DNA of 64,000 nt from Planctomycetaceae bacterium. GTDB taxonomy: Bacteria > Planctomycetota > Planctomycetia > Gemmatales > Gemmataceae. The notes below the pieces were generated by a model. The model was not told the origin of the DNA. It saw only the letters and a list, made by a program, of their open reading frames with translations, and ran no database searches. Position 1 is the first letter of the stretch. Each line of letters opens with the position of its first letter. Location: NCBI GenBank assembly GCA_013823135.1, contig PNLP01000001.1:248001-312000 (forward strand). The letters are read 5' to 3'. A program made the translations under genes and the position numbers. Shown in pieces: positions 44,058 through 51,689 of this stretch.

Positions 44058-45032
44058 ATGAGATGCACAGAAGCGAAAGTGTTCATCACACCAGAGAAGG
44101 AAGAAGACGGATTCTTGCCCGAAGGCCCTCGAATTGGGGCTCCCAGCGAGGCTCACTCGGGACCGCTTCTCTGGGTTAACATCCAACACTCTCCCACCTC
44201 AACGAAGGGAACCATCTTTGCGAGGTTGTGGCCTCAGCCTGTGTCGAAGCGCTACGAACTCCACGGACGCCCCGGGTTCGCTCTCCCAATCCCCGGCTCC
44301 ATTTACGTTCTCGTGGGTTGCGGAAAAGAGTTGATCGTGGTCTCGCTCGCGCACGATAGCATTCGCCACCTCGCCACGATCCCCGACGAGCATCCGCGAA
44401 CGATCATCAACGATGCCGAAGTCGTCCCCGGCGGGAAGGCGATCGTGTTCGGCACGAAGGATACGGCGTTCAAGGAACCGATCGCGGCTCTGTATCTCTA
44501 CACGGTCGATGACAACCGTGTGTCACTTCTCGCGGACAAGCAGACCTGTTCCAACGGGAAAGTGATCCGCAGCGACGAACGCGGGCTGGTCCTGTTCGAC
44601 ATCGACACGCCGACGCGAAAGGTGATGCGTTATCGGCTCGATGTGGCGGTTCGAACAGCAACCCCGGATGGCGTTGCACTCGATCTGGCGGATCAGATCG
44701 GCTTCCCGGATGGGATGTGCGATTGCGGCGACGGCAGCGTCATCATCGCGTTCTACAACCCCGACTACGCCGACGCGGGGAAGGCGATCCGCTTCAATCT
44801 CAACACCGGGAAGGCAGTCGAAGAGTGGACGACTCCCGGTTCGCCGCGTGTGACGTGTCCGCTTCTCGTGAAACGGCCCGAGGGGATCAAGCTCATCCTG
44901 ACGACCGCGACGGAAGGGATGCCCGCCGAGATGCGAGCGAGATGCCCGAACGCAGGCTGCCTGTTCATCGCGGATACCCAGTTCGAATCCTGCCCCGAAC
45001 CTGAAATGGTGTGCCTACCAACCCGCAGATAG
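44058..45032 (+). CDS. SMP-30/gluconolactonase family protein
   Basis: A 324-residue predicted six-bladed propeller. The pattern of metal-ligand neighbourhoods fits the SMP-30/senescence-marker lactonase family: RTIINDAEVVPGGKAIVFGT, CSNGKVIRSDERGLVLFDID, and IGFPDGMCDCGDGSVIIAFY. ATG 44058 has a GGAG at 44048-44051 and is chosen over the in-frame ATG at 44010. There is no signal peptide, so it probably acts in the cytoplasm on a sugar-acid lactone. A UxaA-type dehydratase lies a few kilobases away, so sugar-acid catabolism would be consistent, but no operon links them. Confidence 0.85.
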   Translation: MRCTEAKVFITPEKEEDGFLPEGPRIGAPSEAHSGPLLWVNIQHSPTSTKGTIFARLWPQPVSKRYELHGRPGFALPIPGSIYVLVGCGKELIVVSLAHDSIRHLATIPDEHPRTIINDAEVVPGGKAIVFGTKDTAFKEPIAALYLYTVDDNRVSLLADKQTCSNGKVIRSDERGLVLFDIDTPTRKVMRYRLDVAVRTATPDGVALDLADQIGFPDGMCDCGDGSVIIAFYNPDYADAGKAIRFNLNTGKAVEEWTTPGSPRVTCPLLVKRPEGIKLILTTATEGMPAEMRARCPNAGCLFIADTQFESCPEPEMVCLPTRR

Positions 45033-45077
45033 CTCCTATCCGTCGTATCCGAAGCCGATTTGTCAATAATTCTCGGA

Positions 45078-45105
45078 TTGTCCTTGAAATGATGGGGGAT
45101 AGAAT
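45078..45105 (+). promoter_or_regulatory. Candidate sigma-70-type promoter of the DUF1559 gene
   Basis: TTGTCC at 45078-45083 and TAGAAT at 45100-45105 are 16 bases apart in an AT-rich stretch, about 88 bases before the start codon at 45193. Both hexamers match the consensus only in part, and planctomycete promoters are poorly known, so this is a weak call. Confidence 0.35.
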
Positions 45106-45192
45106 ACGATTCTTAAGGATGCGGTCCTGAATTCACCAAGTCCCTACTTCAGTGACCCCTCAATTCTTTGCCCAAATTCGAGGTGTATCCTC

Positions 45193-46224
45193 ATGCTGAT
45201 GCTCTCCAACAGACGAAGATTGGCATTCACACTCATCGAATTATTGGTCGTGATCGCGATCATCGCGATCTTGATTGGCTTGCTGCTTCCTGCTGTCCAG
45301 AAGGTGCGGGAATCCGCCGCCCGATTGAAGTGCCAGAACAACATCAAGCAAATCGCGCTCGCTTGCCACGCCTACGCGGACGCCACAGGTGGTATTCCTG
45401 CGGGGTACATCATGAACACCTACACCGAGAACCCGTACAGCAACGAGATCGGGCCGAACTGGGCGATCTTGATCCTCCCATACATCGAGCAGGGGAACCT
45501 CTTCAACCAGTACGCGACTAGCATCAACCTTCACATGGCTGGGGCGTCCACGGACGCTGGGTGGAAGGGGATTCGTAGCACCTCAATACCATCTTATTTG
45601 TGCCCGTCCGACCCCTACAACCAAGCTGATTACACCGCGGGAGCAAATGGGAGCCTCGGGAACGTAAGCAACTGGAAGCGGGGCAACTATGGCGCGAATG
45701 TGGGGCCGTTTCACGGAAACGATATCAGTAAGCTCAAGAATCACGGCACTCCCGCGGGCGGGGGTTGGGGGTACGTCGGTCGTGGTCCCTTTACGATGGT
45801 CGATGGTACTAACCGTCGCATCGGTCTCGGTATCCAGGGGATTCCAGACGGTAGCTCGAACACGATCCTCATCAACGAACTCCGTGCCGCGATGGTATCC
45901 ACTGACGCCCGTGGTGTGTGGGCGTTTGGGCTTGCCGCATCGAGCGTCACAGTTGGCAACGCGGATGGTGATTGCACGACTCCCAACGACAAGAACCCGC
46001 GTTCCGACGATATGAAAGACGCGGTTGAAGATGGGGCGAATGGGTTGGGTTCCTGCAGCAATTGCAACAACAACCAAGGCCAAGCCCGCAGTATGCATAC
46101 GGGCGGTGTCAACGCCGCGATGGCGGACGGCAGCGTCCGGTTCATCCGCAACGGTATCAGCCAACAAGCGTGGTGGATCATCCAGGGATCGCATGATGGC
46201 CAGGTGAACATGAACATCGACTGA
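45193..46224 (+). CDS. DUF1559 prepilin-type protein
   Basis: A 343-residue secreted pseudopilin-like protein. The type IV leader reads [20 protein letters not shown], with cleavage expected before the phenylalanine, then the hydrophobic helix [20 protein letters not shown] and the cysteine-containing CQNNIKQI. The body is the DUF1559 domain (SBP_bac_10-like), and its C-terminal motif is MHTGGVNAAMADGSVRFI. The planctomycete family is very expanded and may form surface fibres or secretion pseudopili. It is a single gene followed by a strong terminator. Confidence 0.94.
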   Translation: MLMLSNRRRLAFTLIELLVVIAIIAILIGLLLPAVQKVRESAARLKCQNNIKQIALACHAYADATGGIPAGYIMNTYTENPYSNEIGPNWAILILPYIEQGNLFNQYATSINLHMAGASTDAGWKGIRSTSIPSYLCPSDPYNQADYTAGANGSLGNVSNWKRGNYGANVGPFHGNDISKLKNHGTPAGGGWGYVGRGPFTMVDGTNRRIGLGIQGIPDGSSNTILINELRAAMVSTDARGVWAFGLAASSVTVGNADGDCTTPNDKNPRSDDMKDAVEDGANGLGSCSNCNNNQGQARSMHTGGVNAAMADGSVRFIRNGISQQAWWIIQGSHDGQVNMNID

Positions 46225-46252
46225 TTGGCTCGCGAAACGAGAACTGGTCAGC

Positions 46253-46308
46253 AAACGAGATCACTCCTGCAGGTTGGAATCCTCCAATCCCCAGGAGTGA
46301 TCTCGTTT
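46253..46308. terminator. Strong terminator with nested stem
   Basis: AAACGAGATCACTCCTG (46253-46269) pairs perfectly over 17 bases with CAGGAGTGATCTCGTTT (46292-46308), followed by TTGC. The 22-base loop contains a smaller stem of its own (GGTTGGA with TCCAATC, one G-T pair). It lies between convergent genes (46224 and 46323) and probably works both ways. Confidence 0.8.
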
Positions 46309-46322
46309 TGCCTGTGAAGGGA

Positions 46323-47552
46323 TCACGGCACCTTTGGCAGGCGAGCCAATGCAACCTTTGCATCGGTCGAGCACTCGGGCGCGACCTTGCCGGCAGCGAT
46401 GTCGGTAAGCAAGGCTCTCGCTTCTGTAGTGCCCGCCCGCTCCAGGACACGGACGGCACGAGACAAGCGTGCTCCCTTCCCAACCACGTTGCCGGCACCT
46501 GCACCTGTTCCACCACCGAGTTTTTTCAAGATGAGGCGGGCACGGAAGCGGACCTCGTCGCTCACTGTGTTGGTTCCGGCGTCACGCACCGCATCAATGA
46601 CCGGAGCCCCGAGGCGGATGAGTTCGTCCATTGCATTCTGTCTCGTCTCGAAGCTGTCGGAGTCGAGTTCGATGATCAATTTGCGAATCTGCCCGGCACC
46701 ATCCTTGTCGGGAACCTGAGTAAGTCGATCGCGAATGAACGCAACTTGCTCAGGTGCGGTCGCCAGGAACACTCTCAAGGCGGAAACAGCTTTCTTCGCA
46801 TCGGTGCCAACCATATCGGCCCACATCGCCTCACGAACCTTGTTAGTGAGTGCTTCCGCAGGCTTCACCTTTCCGAGTGACGCATCGGTCACCTTGTCGA
46901 GATCATTGATGGTGCGACCGAGGAGCATGTGGTCGAACAACGCGGCGGTTCCGTCGAGCGAAGTGAGTGCGATCCCCGTGATGGTGGAAGCCCCGTTCTC
47001 CTTGAACAGGTCGCGCGTGACGAGTTCCCACTCTCCGGGCAACTTGTCAGATACCGAGGTTGCAGGCTCCCAGCCGAACACGTTCCGGCCTGCAAAATAT
47101 CGCTGATTCCAGGTCTTTGTCGCGTCGTGAAGCTGGATCATGATCCCCGTCCCGCCGACTTTCTTCCACGCGAACCGGAGATAGCGAAATTCCCCCGCGT
47201 TCTTTGGAGTTTCGACGATCCGGAAGTTCCAACCCTGGATGCGACTGCTGTATCGCTGATTTGGGCTAACGCGGGCCGCCTCGACCCCCGAAAAGACATC
47301 GCGGTCCTCGCGGGTGATGTTCCCTGCTTCGCCGCTGTTGTCGTTGTTCAGGAGTTGAAACAGCGGCGTGATCCCTTCGTCGAGCAACTCGACGACCGCT
47401 GCATCCGCCTTGGGTGGGGCGTAGCCGTTCGGTGGCTGTGCTGCTGCGATCTGGCCTCGCTCTGCGAACTGTAATTGGGCCACAGGTCTCTGACCGACGG
47501 CAGGCACGACCGCCACCAACCCCAGCATGGTTACCCACGCGAGACGACACAT
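46323..47552 (-). CDS. Secreted protein with carbohydrate-binding-like and HEAT-like regions
   Basis: A 409-residue protein with a cleavable signal peptide (MCRLAWVTMLGLVAVVPAVG). Residues about 90-225 look like a beta-sandwich of the galactose-binding type (FRYLRFAWKKVGGTGIMIQL, WELVTRDLFKENGASTITGI, GTAALFDHMLLGRTINDLD), a pattern I associate with planctomycete secreted proteins beside PSCyt families. Residues about 225-409 are helical with spaced Leu/Arg repeats, HEAT-like (KAVSALRVFLATAPEQVAFI, RQNAMDELIRLGAPVIDAVR). No catalytic motif is seen. The function is unknown; binding to sugar or protein is inferred. The start at ATG 47552 is supported by the leader. Confidence 0.85.
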   Translation of the reverse strand: MCRLAWVTMLGLVAVVPAVGQRPVAQLQFAERGQIAAAQPPNGYAPPKADAAVVELLDEGITPLFQLLNNDNSGEAGNITREDRDVFSGVEAARVSPNQRYSSRIQGWNFRIVETPKNAGEFRYLRFAWKKVGGTGIMIQLHDATKTWNQRYFAGRNVFGWEPATSVSDKLPGEWELVTRDLFKENGASTITGIALTSLDGTAALFDHMLLGRTINDLDKVTDASLGKVKPAEALTNKVREAMWADMVGTDAKKAVSALRVFLATAPEQVAFIRDRLTQVPDKDGAGQIRKLIIELDSDSFETRQNAMDELIRLGAPVIDAVRDAGTNTVSDEVRFRARLILKKLGGGTGAGAGNVVGKGARLSRAVRVLERAGTTEARALLTDIAAGKVAPECSTDAKVALARLPKVP

Positions 47553-47719
47553 GAAAAGCCCTCAGCGGATGAGTGCTTTGATTATCTGGGAACGCTGGGA
47601 AGGATGGGAGTGGGAATCCCGGAGAAGTCGGATCTTCGCTCGCAGCACAAGTGGTGGACGGCTTACCCGAAACGTCAGCCGCCCACCAGTCACTTACCTT
47701 GCCGGAATGGAAACTCGCA

Positions 47720-49288
47720 TCACAGCGTCGGGCCAATAGACCACGGGGCGAACTCTTCCTCGCCGACGCCGTTGATCTCGCTCTTGGTGTGCTCTCCGCT
47801 TGCGACCGCCAGGATCTTCTCGAAGATCTCCTTGCCCACGTCCGCGACCGTGGCCCCTTCAAGGACTCGACCCGCGTTGATGTCCATGTCGCCGATCATG
47901 TGGTTGTACAGCGGCGAGTTCGTGGCCACCTTGATGCTCGGTGCCGGCTTGCACCCGAACACGCTTCCACGACCGGTTGTGAACACGCAAACATTCGCCC
48001 CGCCTGCCACGATCCCCGTCATGCTCACGGGGTCGTAGCCTGGTGTGTCCATCACGACGAACCCCTTGGCCGTCACGGGCTCCGCGTACTGGTAGACGTC
48101 CACCATCGCTGTGCTGCCGGCCTTCGCGATCGCGCCAAGCGACTTCTCGTAGATCGTCGTCAGGCCGCCCTCCTTGTTCCCTGGGGAGGGGTTGTTGTTA
48201 ATCTCGGCCCCAAACATACTCGTGTACTTTTCCCACCACTTGATCCGTGCCACGAGTTTTTCGCCGACGGCCTGCGACACGGCTCGCCGCGTCAGGATGT
48301 GTTCGGCACCGTAAATCTCGGGGGTCTCGCCAAGAATGCTCGTCCCACCCTGCTGAACGATGAGGTCCGATGCCACGCCCAGTGCCGGGTTTGCGGTCAC
48401 GCCGCTGTTACCGTCAGAGCCGCCACAGTTGGTGCCGAGGATGATGTACTTCGCGGGGAGTGGAACCCGCTTCACGTCGTTTACTTTGGGAAGCATCTCG
48501 GTCACGGCCTTCACGCCCGCCTCCACCGTCTTGCCGATCCCGCCGCACTCCTGAATCGAGAGCGATACGGGGGTCGATTTCGCGCCGTTCAGTTGTACAA
48601 GGTTCAGGTGTTCGTTGTCGATCAAGTGCGAAGCCTGCACGATTTCGCAGCCCAGGCCGACGAGGAGATACGCCCCGACGTTCGGGTGCCGGGCGAATCC
48701 AGCAAGTGTGCGGTCGAGTTGCAGGTGGTCCGGCCCGTCGAACTGCATTCCGCAACCCTGGCGGTGAACAATCGCAACAATCCCATCGACGTTTGGGAAC
48801 TTCTCCAGGACGCCGGTCGCACGCACACGATCCGCGATGTACTTGCTCGTGCTTGCGGAGCAGTTCACCGTGCTGATGATCGCGAGGTAGTTGCGTGTGC
48901 CATAGCGCAAATGGTCAGGCTTACCCGCGCCGCGGTCGTAGCCCATGAAGGTGCGGTATTCGGCCGGTGGCGGCAAAGGAGCGGGAACCTGGGTCGCATA
49001 GGCATAGTCACGCTCGAACGCCCCAAGTTTGACGTTGTGGACGTGAATGTGCTCGCCTGGTGCAACATCGCGGCCCGCGAACCCGATAACCTGCCCGTAC
49101 TTGAGGATCGGTTCACCCGCCGCGATTGGACGCACTGCGACCTTATGGCCCATCTTGATTGCGGCCGGGATGTGTATCGTCTTCCCGTCGAAGTCAATGT
49201 CCACACCTGTGGGGAGTGGTTTCCGGCAAACGGCGATGTTGTCTTGGGGGCGAAGGTGAACAGCGTACTCGGAGAGCGGAGTTGCCAC
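47720..49288 (-). CDS. UxaA-family altronate/sugar-acid dehydratase
   Basis: A 522-residue dehydratase combining an N-terminal SAF domain (NIAVCRKPLPTGVDIDFDGK, HKVAVRPIAAGEPILKYGQV) with the UxaA catalytic domain. Conserved parts include FMGYDRGAGKPDHLRYGTRN, VNCSASTSKYIADRV, HRQGCGM, GLGCEIVQ, NCGGSDGNSGVTANPALG and TTGRGSVFGCKPAPSIKVAT, including the metal cysteines. The frame extends to ATG 49411, but that segment is encoded in a hairpin (49355-49398) that looks like a terminator. GTG 49288, after AGAGGAACC, gives an N-terminus that aligns with UxaA. The substrate could be altronate or a related acid. Confidence 0.9.
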   Translation of the reverse strand: MATPLSEYAVHLRPQDNIAVCRKPLPTGVDIDFDGKTIHIPAAIKMGHKVAVRPIAAGEPILKYGQVIGFAGRDVAPGEHIHVHNVKLGAFERDYAYATQVPAPLPPPAEYRTFMGYDRGAGKPDHLRYGTRNYLAIISTVNCSASTSKYIADRVRATGVLEKFPNVDGIVAIVHRQGCGMQFDGPDHLQLDRTLAGFARHPNVGAYLLVGLGCEIVQASHLIDNEHLNLVQLNGAKSTPVSLSIQECGGIGKTVEAGVKAVTEMLPKVNDVKRVPLPAKYIILGTNCGGSDGNSGVTANPALGVASDLIVQQGGTSILGETPEIYGAEHILTRRAVSQAVGEKLVARIKWWEKYTSMFGAEINNNPSPGNKEGGLTTIYEKSLGAIAKAGSTAMVDVYQYAEPVTAKGFVVMDTPGYDPVSMTGIVAGGANVCVFTTGRGSVFGCKPAPSIKVATNSPLYNHMIGDMDINAGRVLEGATVADVGKEIFEKILAVASGEHTKSEINGVGEEEFAPWSIGPTL

Positions 49289-49354
49289 AGGCGGTTCCTC
49301 TGATCGGGCAGGGTATTCTGTCAGGGTACTGATATTTCGGGGCAGAGAAAGCAG

Positions 49355-49398
49355 CACCGACGGCTGGGCCTGTGTTGCCACAGGTTCAGCCGTCGGTG
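49355..49398 (-). terminator. Hairpin between lipoprotein and uxaA genes
   Basis: CACCGACGGCTG (49355-49366) pairs perfectly with CAGCCGTCGGTG (49387-49398), and the stem continues with G-T and Watson-Crick pairs to a 4-base TTGC loop. On the minus strand it follows the lipoprotein stop (49414) and is succeeded by a pyrimidine-rich TTTCTCT. It argues that the uxaA protein starts at 49288 rather than 49411. Confidence 0.65.
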
Positions 49399-49413
49399 TT
49401 AACATATCCAAGC

Positions 49414-49872
49414 TCAGCCTTGGGGTTTGGTGAGGTCAAGCAAGATCTCTTCGCCCCCTTTGATGTCACGGAGAATCTGAGTCTTGTCTGGGGTGTACAT
49501 GCCTTTGAAATAGTCTGGGGTGTCCGGTGCGAATCCAAACTTCGCCGTCACTGCGATCTTGTATTGCCCAGGCTTGATCTGAGCCTCAAATGTCATCGTC
49601 TCGAGATTGGTTTGAGCCGGTGTTTGCTCCTTTGACTCAACCGAGATGAAGACGATCTGCAGAATAGCAGCTCCGGCGGTTCCGGGGGGCAAACCATGTG
49701 CCCCTTTGGGCAGGTTGGCCTTCGTGGGTTCGAGGGTGAGAGGTTTGCCGTTGTCGAGGAGTTTCCCTTTCACCACGACCTTGCCGGGATCTGTCTTGCT
49801 ATTTGAACACCCGGCGCAGATCGCGAGACTCACGAAAGCCAGCGCAAGAAATTGTGGAAGACGACGAATCAT
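49414..49872 (-). CDS. Lipoprotein, DUF1559-associated
   Basis: A 152-residue lipoprotein. ATG 49872 gives MIRRLPQFLALAFVSLAICAGC, with a lipobox AICAGC and the lipidated cysteine near residue 22. The remaining 130 residues look like a beta-sandwich (VVVKGKLLDNGKPLTLEPTK, MTFEAQIKPGQYKIAVTAKF), as in carboxypeptidase-regulatory-like lipoproteins of planctomycetes. The frame opens earlier (49905), but the later start matches the leader. It lies 84 bases downstream of the DUF1559 gene at 49957-50859, a common pairing, so the two are probably cotranscribed and act at the cell surface. Confidence 0.88.
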   Translation of the reverse strand: MIRRLPQFLALAFVSLAICAGCSNSKTDPGKVVVKGKLLDNGKPLTLEPTKANLPKGAHGLPPGTAGAAILQIVFISVESKEQTPAQTNLETMTFEAQIKPGQYKIAVTAKFGFAPDTPDYFKGMYTPDKTQILRDIKGGEEILLDLTKPQG

Positions 49873-49956
49873 GACAGTCTTGCTGGTTGGTGAGTGGGGA
49901 GACAAACTGGCGGGGTCGATTTCGTGAACCCGCCCACGCGAAACAGAGCCCGCGAA

Positions 49957-50859
49957 TTACCAGTTCGGGATCACCTGCCCATCCGCACGACTCGAAAGGT
50001 ATGTGTAGGCTGTGGTGTCAATTGAATAGGGGATCATCTTGACGGAACCATCAGAGAAGACCGCCATGAACCCAGCGGGGTGTGGGCCACCAAATTTTTG
50101 TGTGCCACCCACACCTGGCGTGTCCCGGACAGGTGGGTGGCTTGCCTTGGCGTAACGCATGGTGTCGTGGTCCCACCCCGAAGTGTAACCTTCGTTGTCA
50201 TCGCCCTGAAATCCACCCAGCCCGAGAGGATCCAGGCTTTTCTCGCCGCCGAGCATTGTGTTGCTCGTGCCATCCGTGATGCTGAGGAGCCCAATCAAGC
50301 CCGCATTTGTGGAGAGAGAGGCATCGTGGTTCACGATGGCACCAGTGTTGTCGAGATTGCTTCCAGCATAGTCCGTCTGTGCGTGATTGTAAGTTCCGGT
50401 AGGGCCATACCAAGAGGCTGCGCTGAACGAACGAGGAAGGCCTCGAGCAGGGCAGAAGTAAGTTTTGATTGGTGTTCCGATCGCCTGAATTTGGCAATCA
50501 GCAATTGTCGTTTTGCCCGCACCAGAGAAGACGTTGTTCTGTTCGATGTAGGGTAGAATTTGGAATAGCCAGCCTGCCTGCTGAGCGCCCAGCGTCGTCG
50601 CCTGGCCGGGATTGAGGTAAGTGGGCGGGTAGGTCCAATTTGAGCTACAGTGCGGCAAATAGCCCAATACGTCGTGGTGAGCGTGAATTGCGATGCCGAT
50701 TTGCTTGAGGTTGTTGCTGCACTGCATACGTGCTGCTGATTCACGGACTTTCTGCACCGCTGGTAGCAATAAGCCAATGAGGATCGCGATAATCGCGATC
50801 ACGACCAATAGCTCAATGAGCGTAAAGGCCTTTGAACGAGAACGACGTGGGGTTATCAT
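49957..50859 (-). CDS. DUF1559 prepilin-type protein
   Basis: A 300-residue pseudopilin of the DUF1559 family. The type IV leader is [20 protein letters not shown], followed by [20 protein letters not shown] and [17 protein letters not shown]. Later segments are [12 protein letters not shown] and the C-terminal [20 protein letters not shown], matching the usual His/Gly-x-D-G-S motif. ATG 50859 is chosen because it places the leader at the start; an in-frame upstream ATG at 50940 adds 27 unlikely residues. It shares the first 45 residues closely with the paralogue at 45193-46224. The lipoprotein gene follows on the same strand. Confidence 0.93.
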   Translation of the reverse strand: MITPRRSRSKAFTLIELLVVIAIIAILIGLLLPAVQKVRESAARMQCSNNLKQIGIAIHAHHDVLGYLPHCSSNWTYPPTYLNPGQATTLGAQQAGWLFQILPYIEQNNVFSGAGKTTIADCQIQAIGTPIKTYFCPARGLPRSFSAASWYGPTGTYNHAQTDYAGSNLDNTGAIVNHDASLSTNAGLIGLLSITDGTSNTMLGGEKSLDPLGLGGFQGDDNEGYTSGWDHDTMRYAKASHPPVRDTPGVGGTQKFGGPHPAGFMAVFSDGSVKMIPYSIDTTAYTYLSSRADGQVIPNW

Positions 50860-51467
50860 TTGGATCTCAAACAAATGAAAGGAATAAGACGAGAAGGGCG
50901 AACAACTTGGATTTACTCTAACTTTGAAGTATAGAGGCATTTTTGGCTGATTTCAATCGCAGCGAGAATTCCGCAGTAGGTTTGCTTGCCTTGGTTTTTC
51001 GAGGTGGACCGCTTGCATCAGCAGGATGATCGCATCAAAATCACCCAGACTCCATGCGCTCCAGAACTGCGATGTATCCCGATTCCGTTGAATAAATCCG
51101 ACTTTTCAGTCGGAATTCCCAGAGCCAGCAGTTCTTAGGTACGCTCTGCTGTAGTTCCTTCCGGACAGGTAACATGGGTTCGGGTGGTTCCAGAGAGTGT
51201 ACAAGTCACCTGGAATCGACGTGACAGGTCAGGTGCAATGGAGAGAACGTGTGGATTGTAGGACTCGTTCAGGGGACCGAGTGTGCGTTCCGCATTCGTG
51301 GCCAAAGTCCGCTGTTGCGATGGCAATTCGACAGAGTACAATTGCCGACACTTGAACCTGCCCATGTCCGTAACCGGCGACTCGCCCTATCCTGATGGCC
51401 AATGCCGAATTGGTCTCGGGAATTTGGCACGTCCGTTTTTGCCGCGAGGCTGTTGAAAGGTCGGGCG
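50860..51467. other. 608-base intergenic region
   Basis: This separates the divergent DUF1559 gene and the small membrane protein gene. A short hairpin TCCGACT/AGTCGGA at 51097-51114 is the only clear secondary structure. I found no convincing ORF above 90 residues with family-like sequence, and no tRNA. Reading frames in this interval look like random shadows. Promoters for both flanking genes are expected here but cannot be placed. Confidence 0.4.
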
Positions 51468-51677
51468 ATGGACAAGACTCTCTGTTTCGGATCGCTCGGT
51501 GTCGCGATCCTGATGATGCTTATTTTCCTTTTGGATCTCATCATTGGCGTGCCGTTCGCACCCAAGGTTGTAGATCCGAATGATGGTAATCCGTTCATGT
51601 TTGTGGACGTCCTTGGCTTCCTCGCGTCCGCGATCGTCGCGTATCTCGCCTTCAACGCCTCGAAAGACCTCAGGTAA
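51468..51677 (+). CDS. Small two-helix membrane protein
   Basis: A 69-residue protein with two hydrophobic helices (GSLGVAILMMLIFLLDLIIG and VLGFLASAIVAYLAFNAS) and a short polar loop containing PNDGNPFMF. The start ATG 51468 is preceded by AAAGGTCGGGCG; an in-frame ATG at 51402 would add 22 residues. I do not recognise a family, although membrane proteins of this type are common as uncharacterised planctomycete genes. It converges with the cobA-hemD gene, only 12 bases apart. Confidence 0.7.
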   Translation: MDKTLCFGSLGVAILMMLIFLLDLIIGVPFAPKVVDPNDGNPFMFVDVLGFLASAIVAYLAFNASKDLR

Positions 51678-51689
51678 GCTCATCTCGTA

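Noticed and set aside
44010-44058. An earlier in-frame start for the SMP-30-like gene
   Set aside because: The ATG at 44058 has a GGAG at a normal spacing, and the additional 16 residues do not resemble the family.
47651-49303. A 550-residue plus-strand frame opposite uxaA
   Set aside because: UxaA motifs lie on the minus strand; the plus-strand product has no recognisable domain.
50860-51467. Possible small genes or tRNA in a long intergenic region
   Set aside because: No frame has family-like sequence or a good ribosome-binding site, and no cloverleaf or conserved tRNA arm was recognisable.
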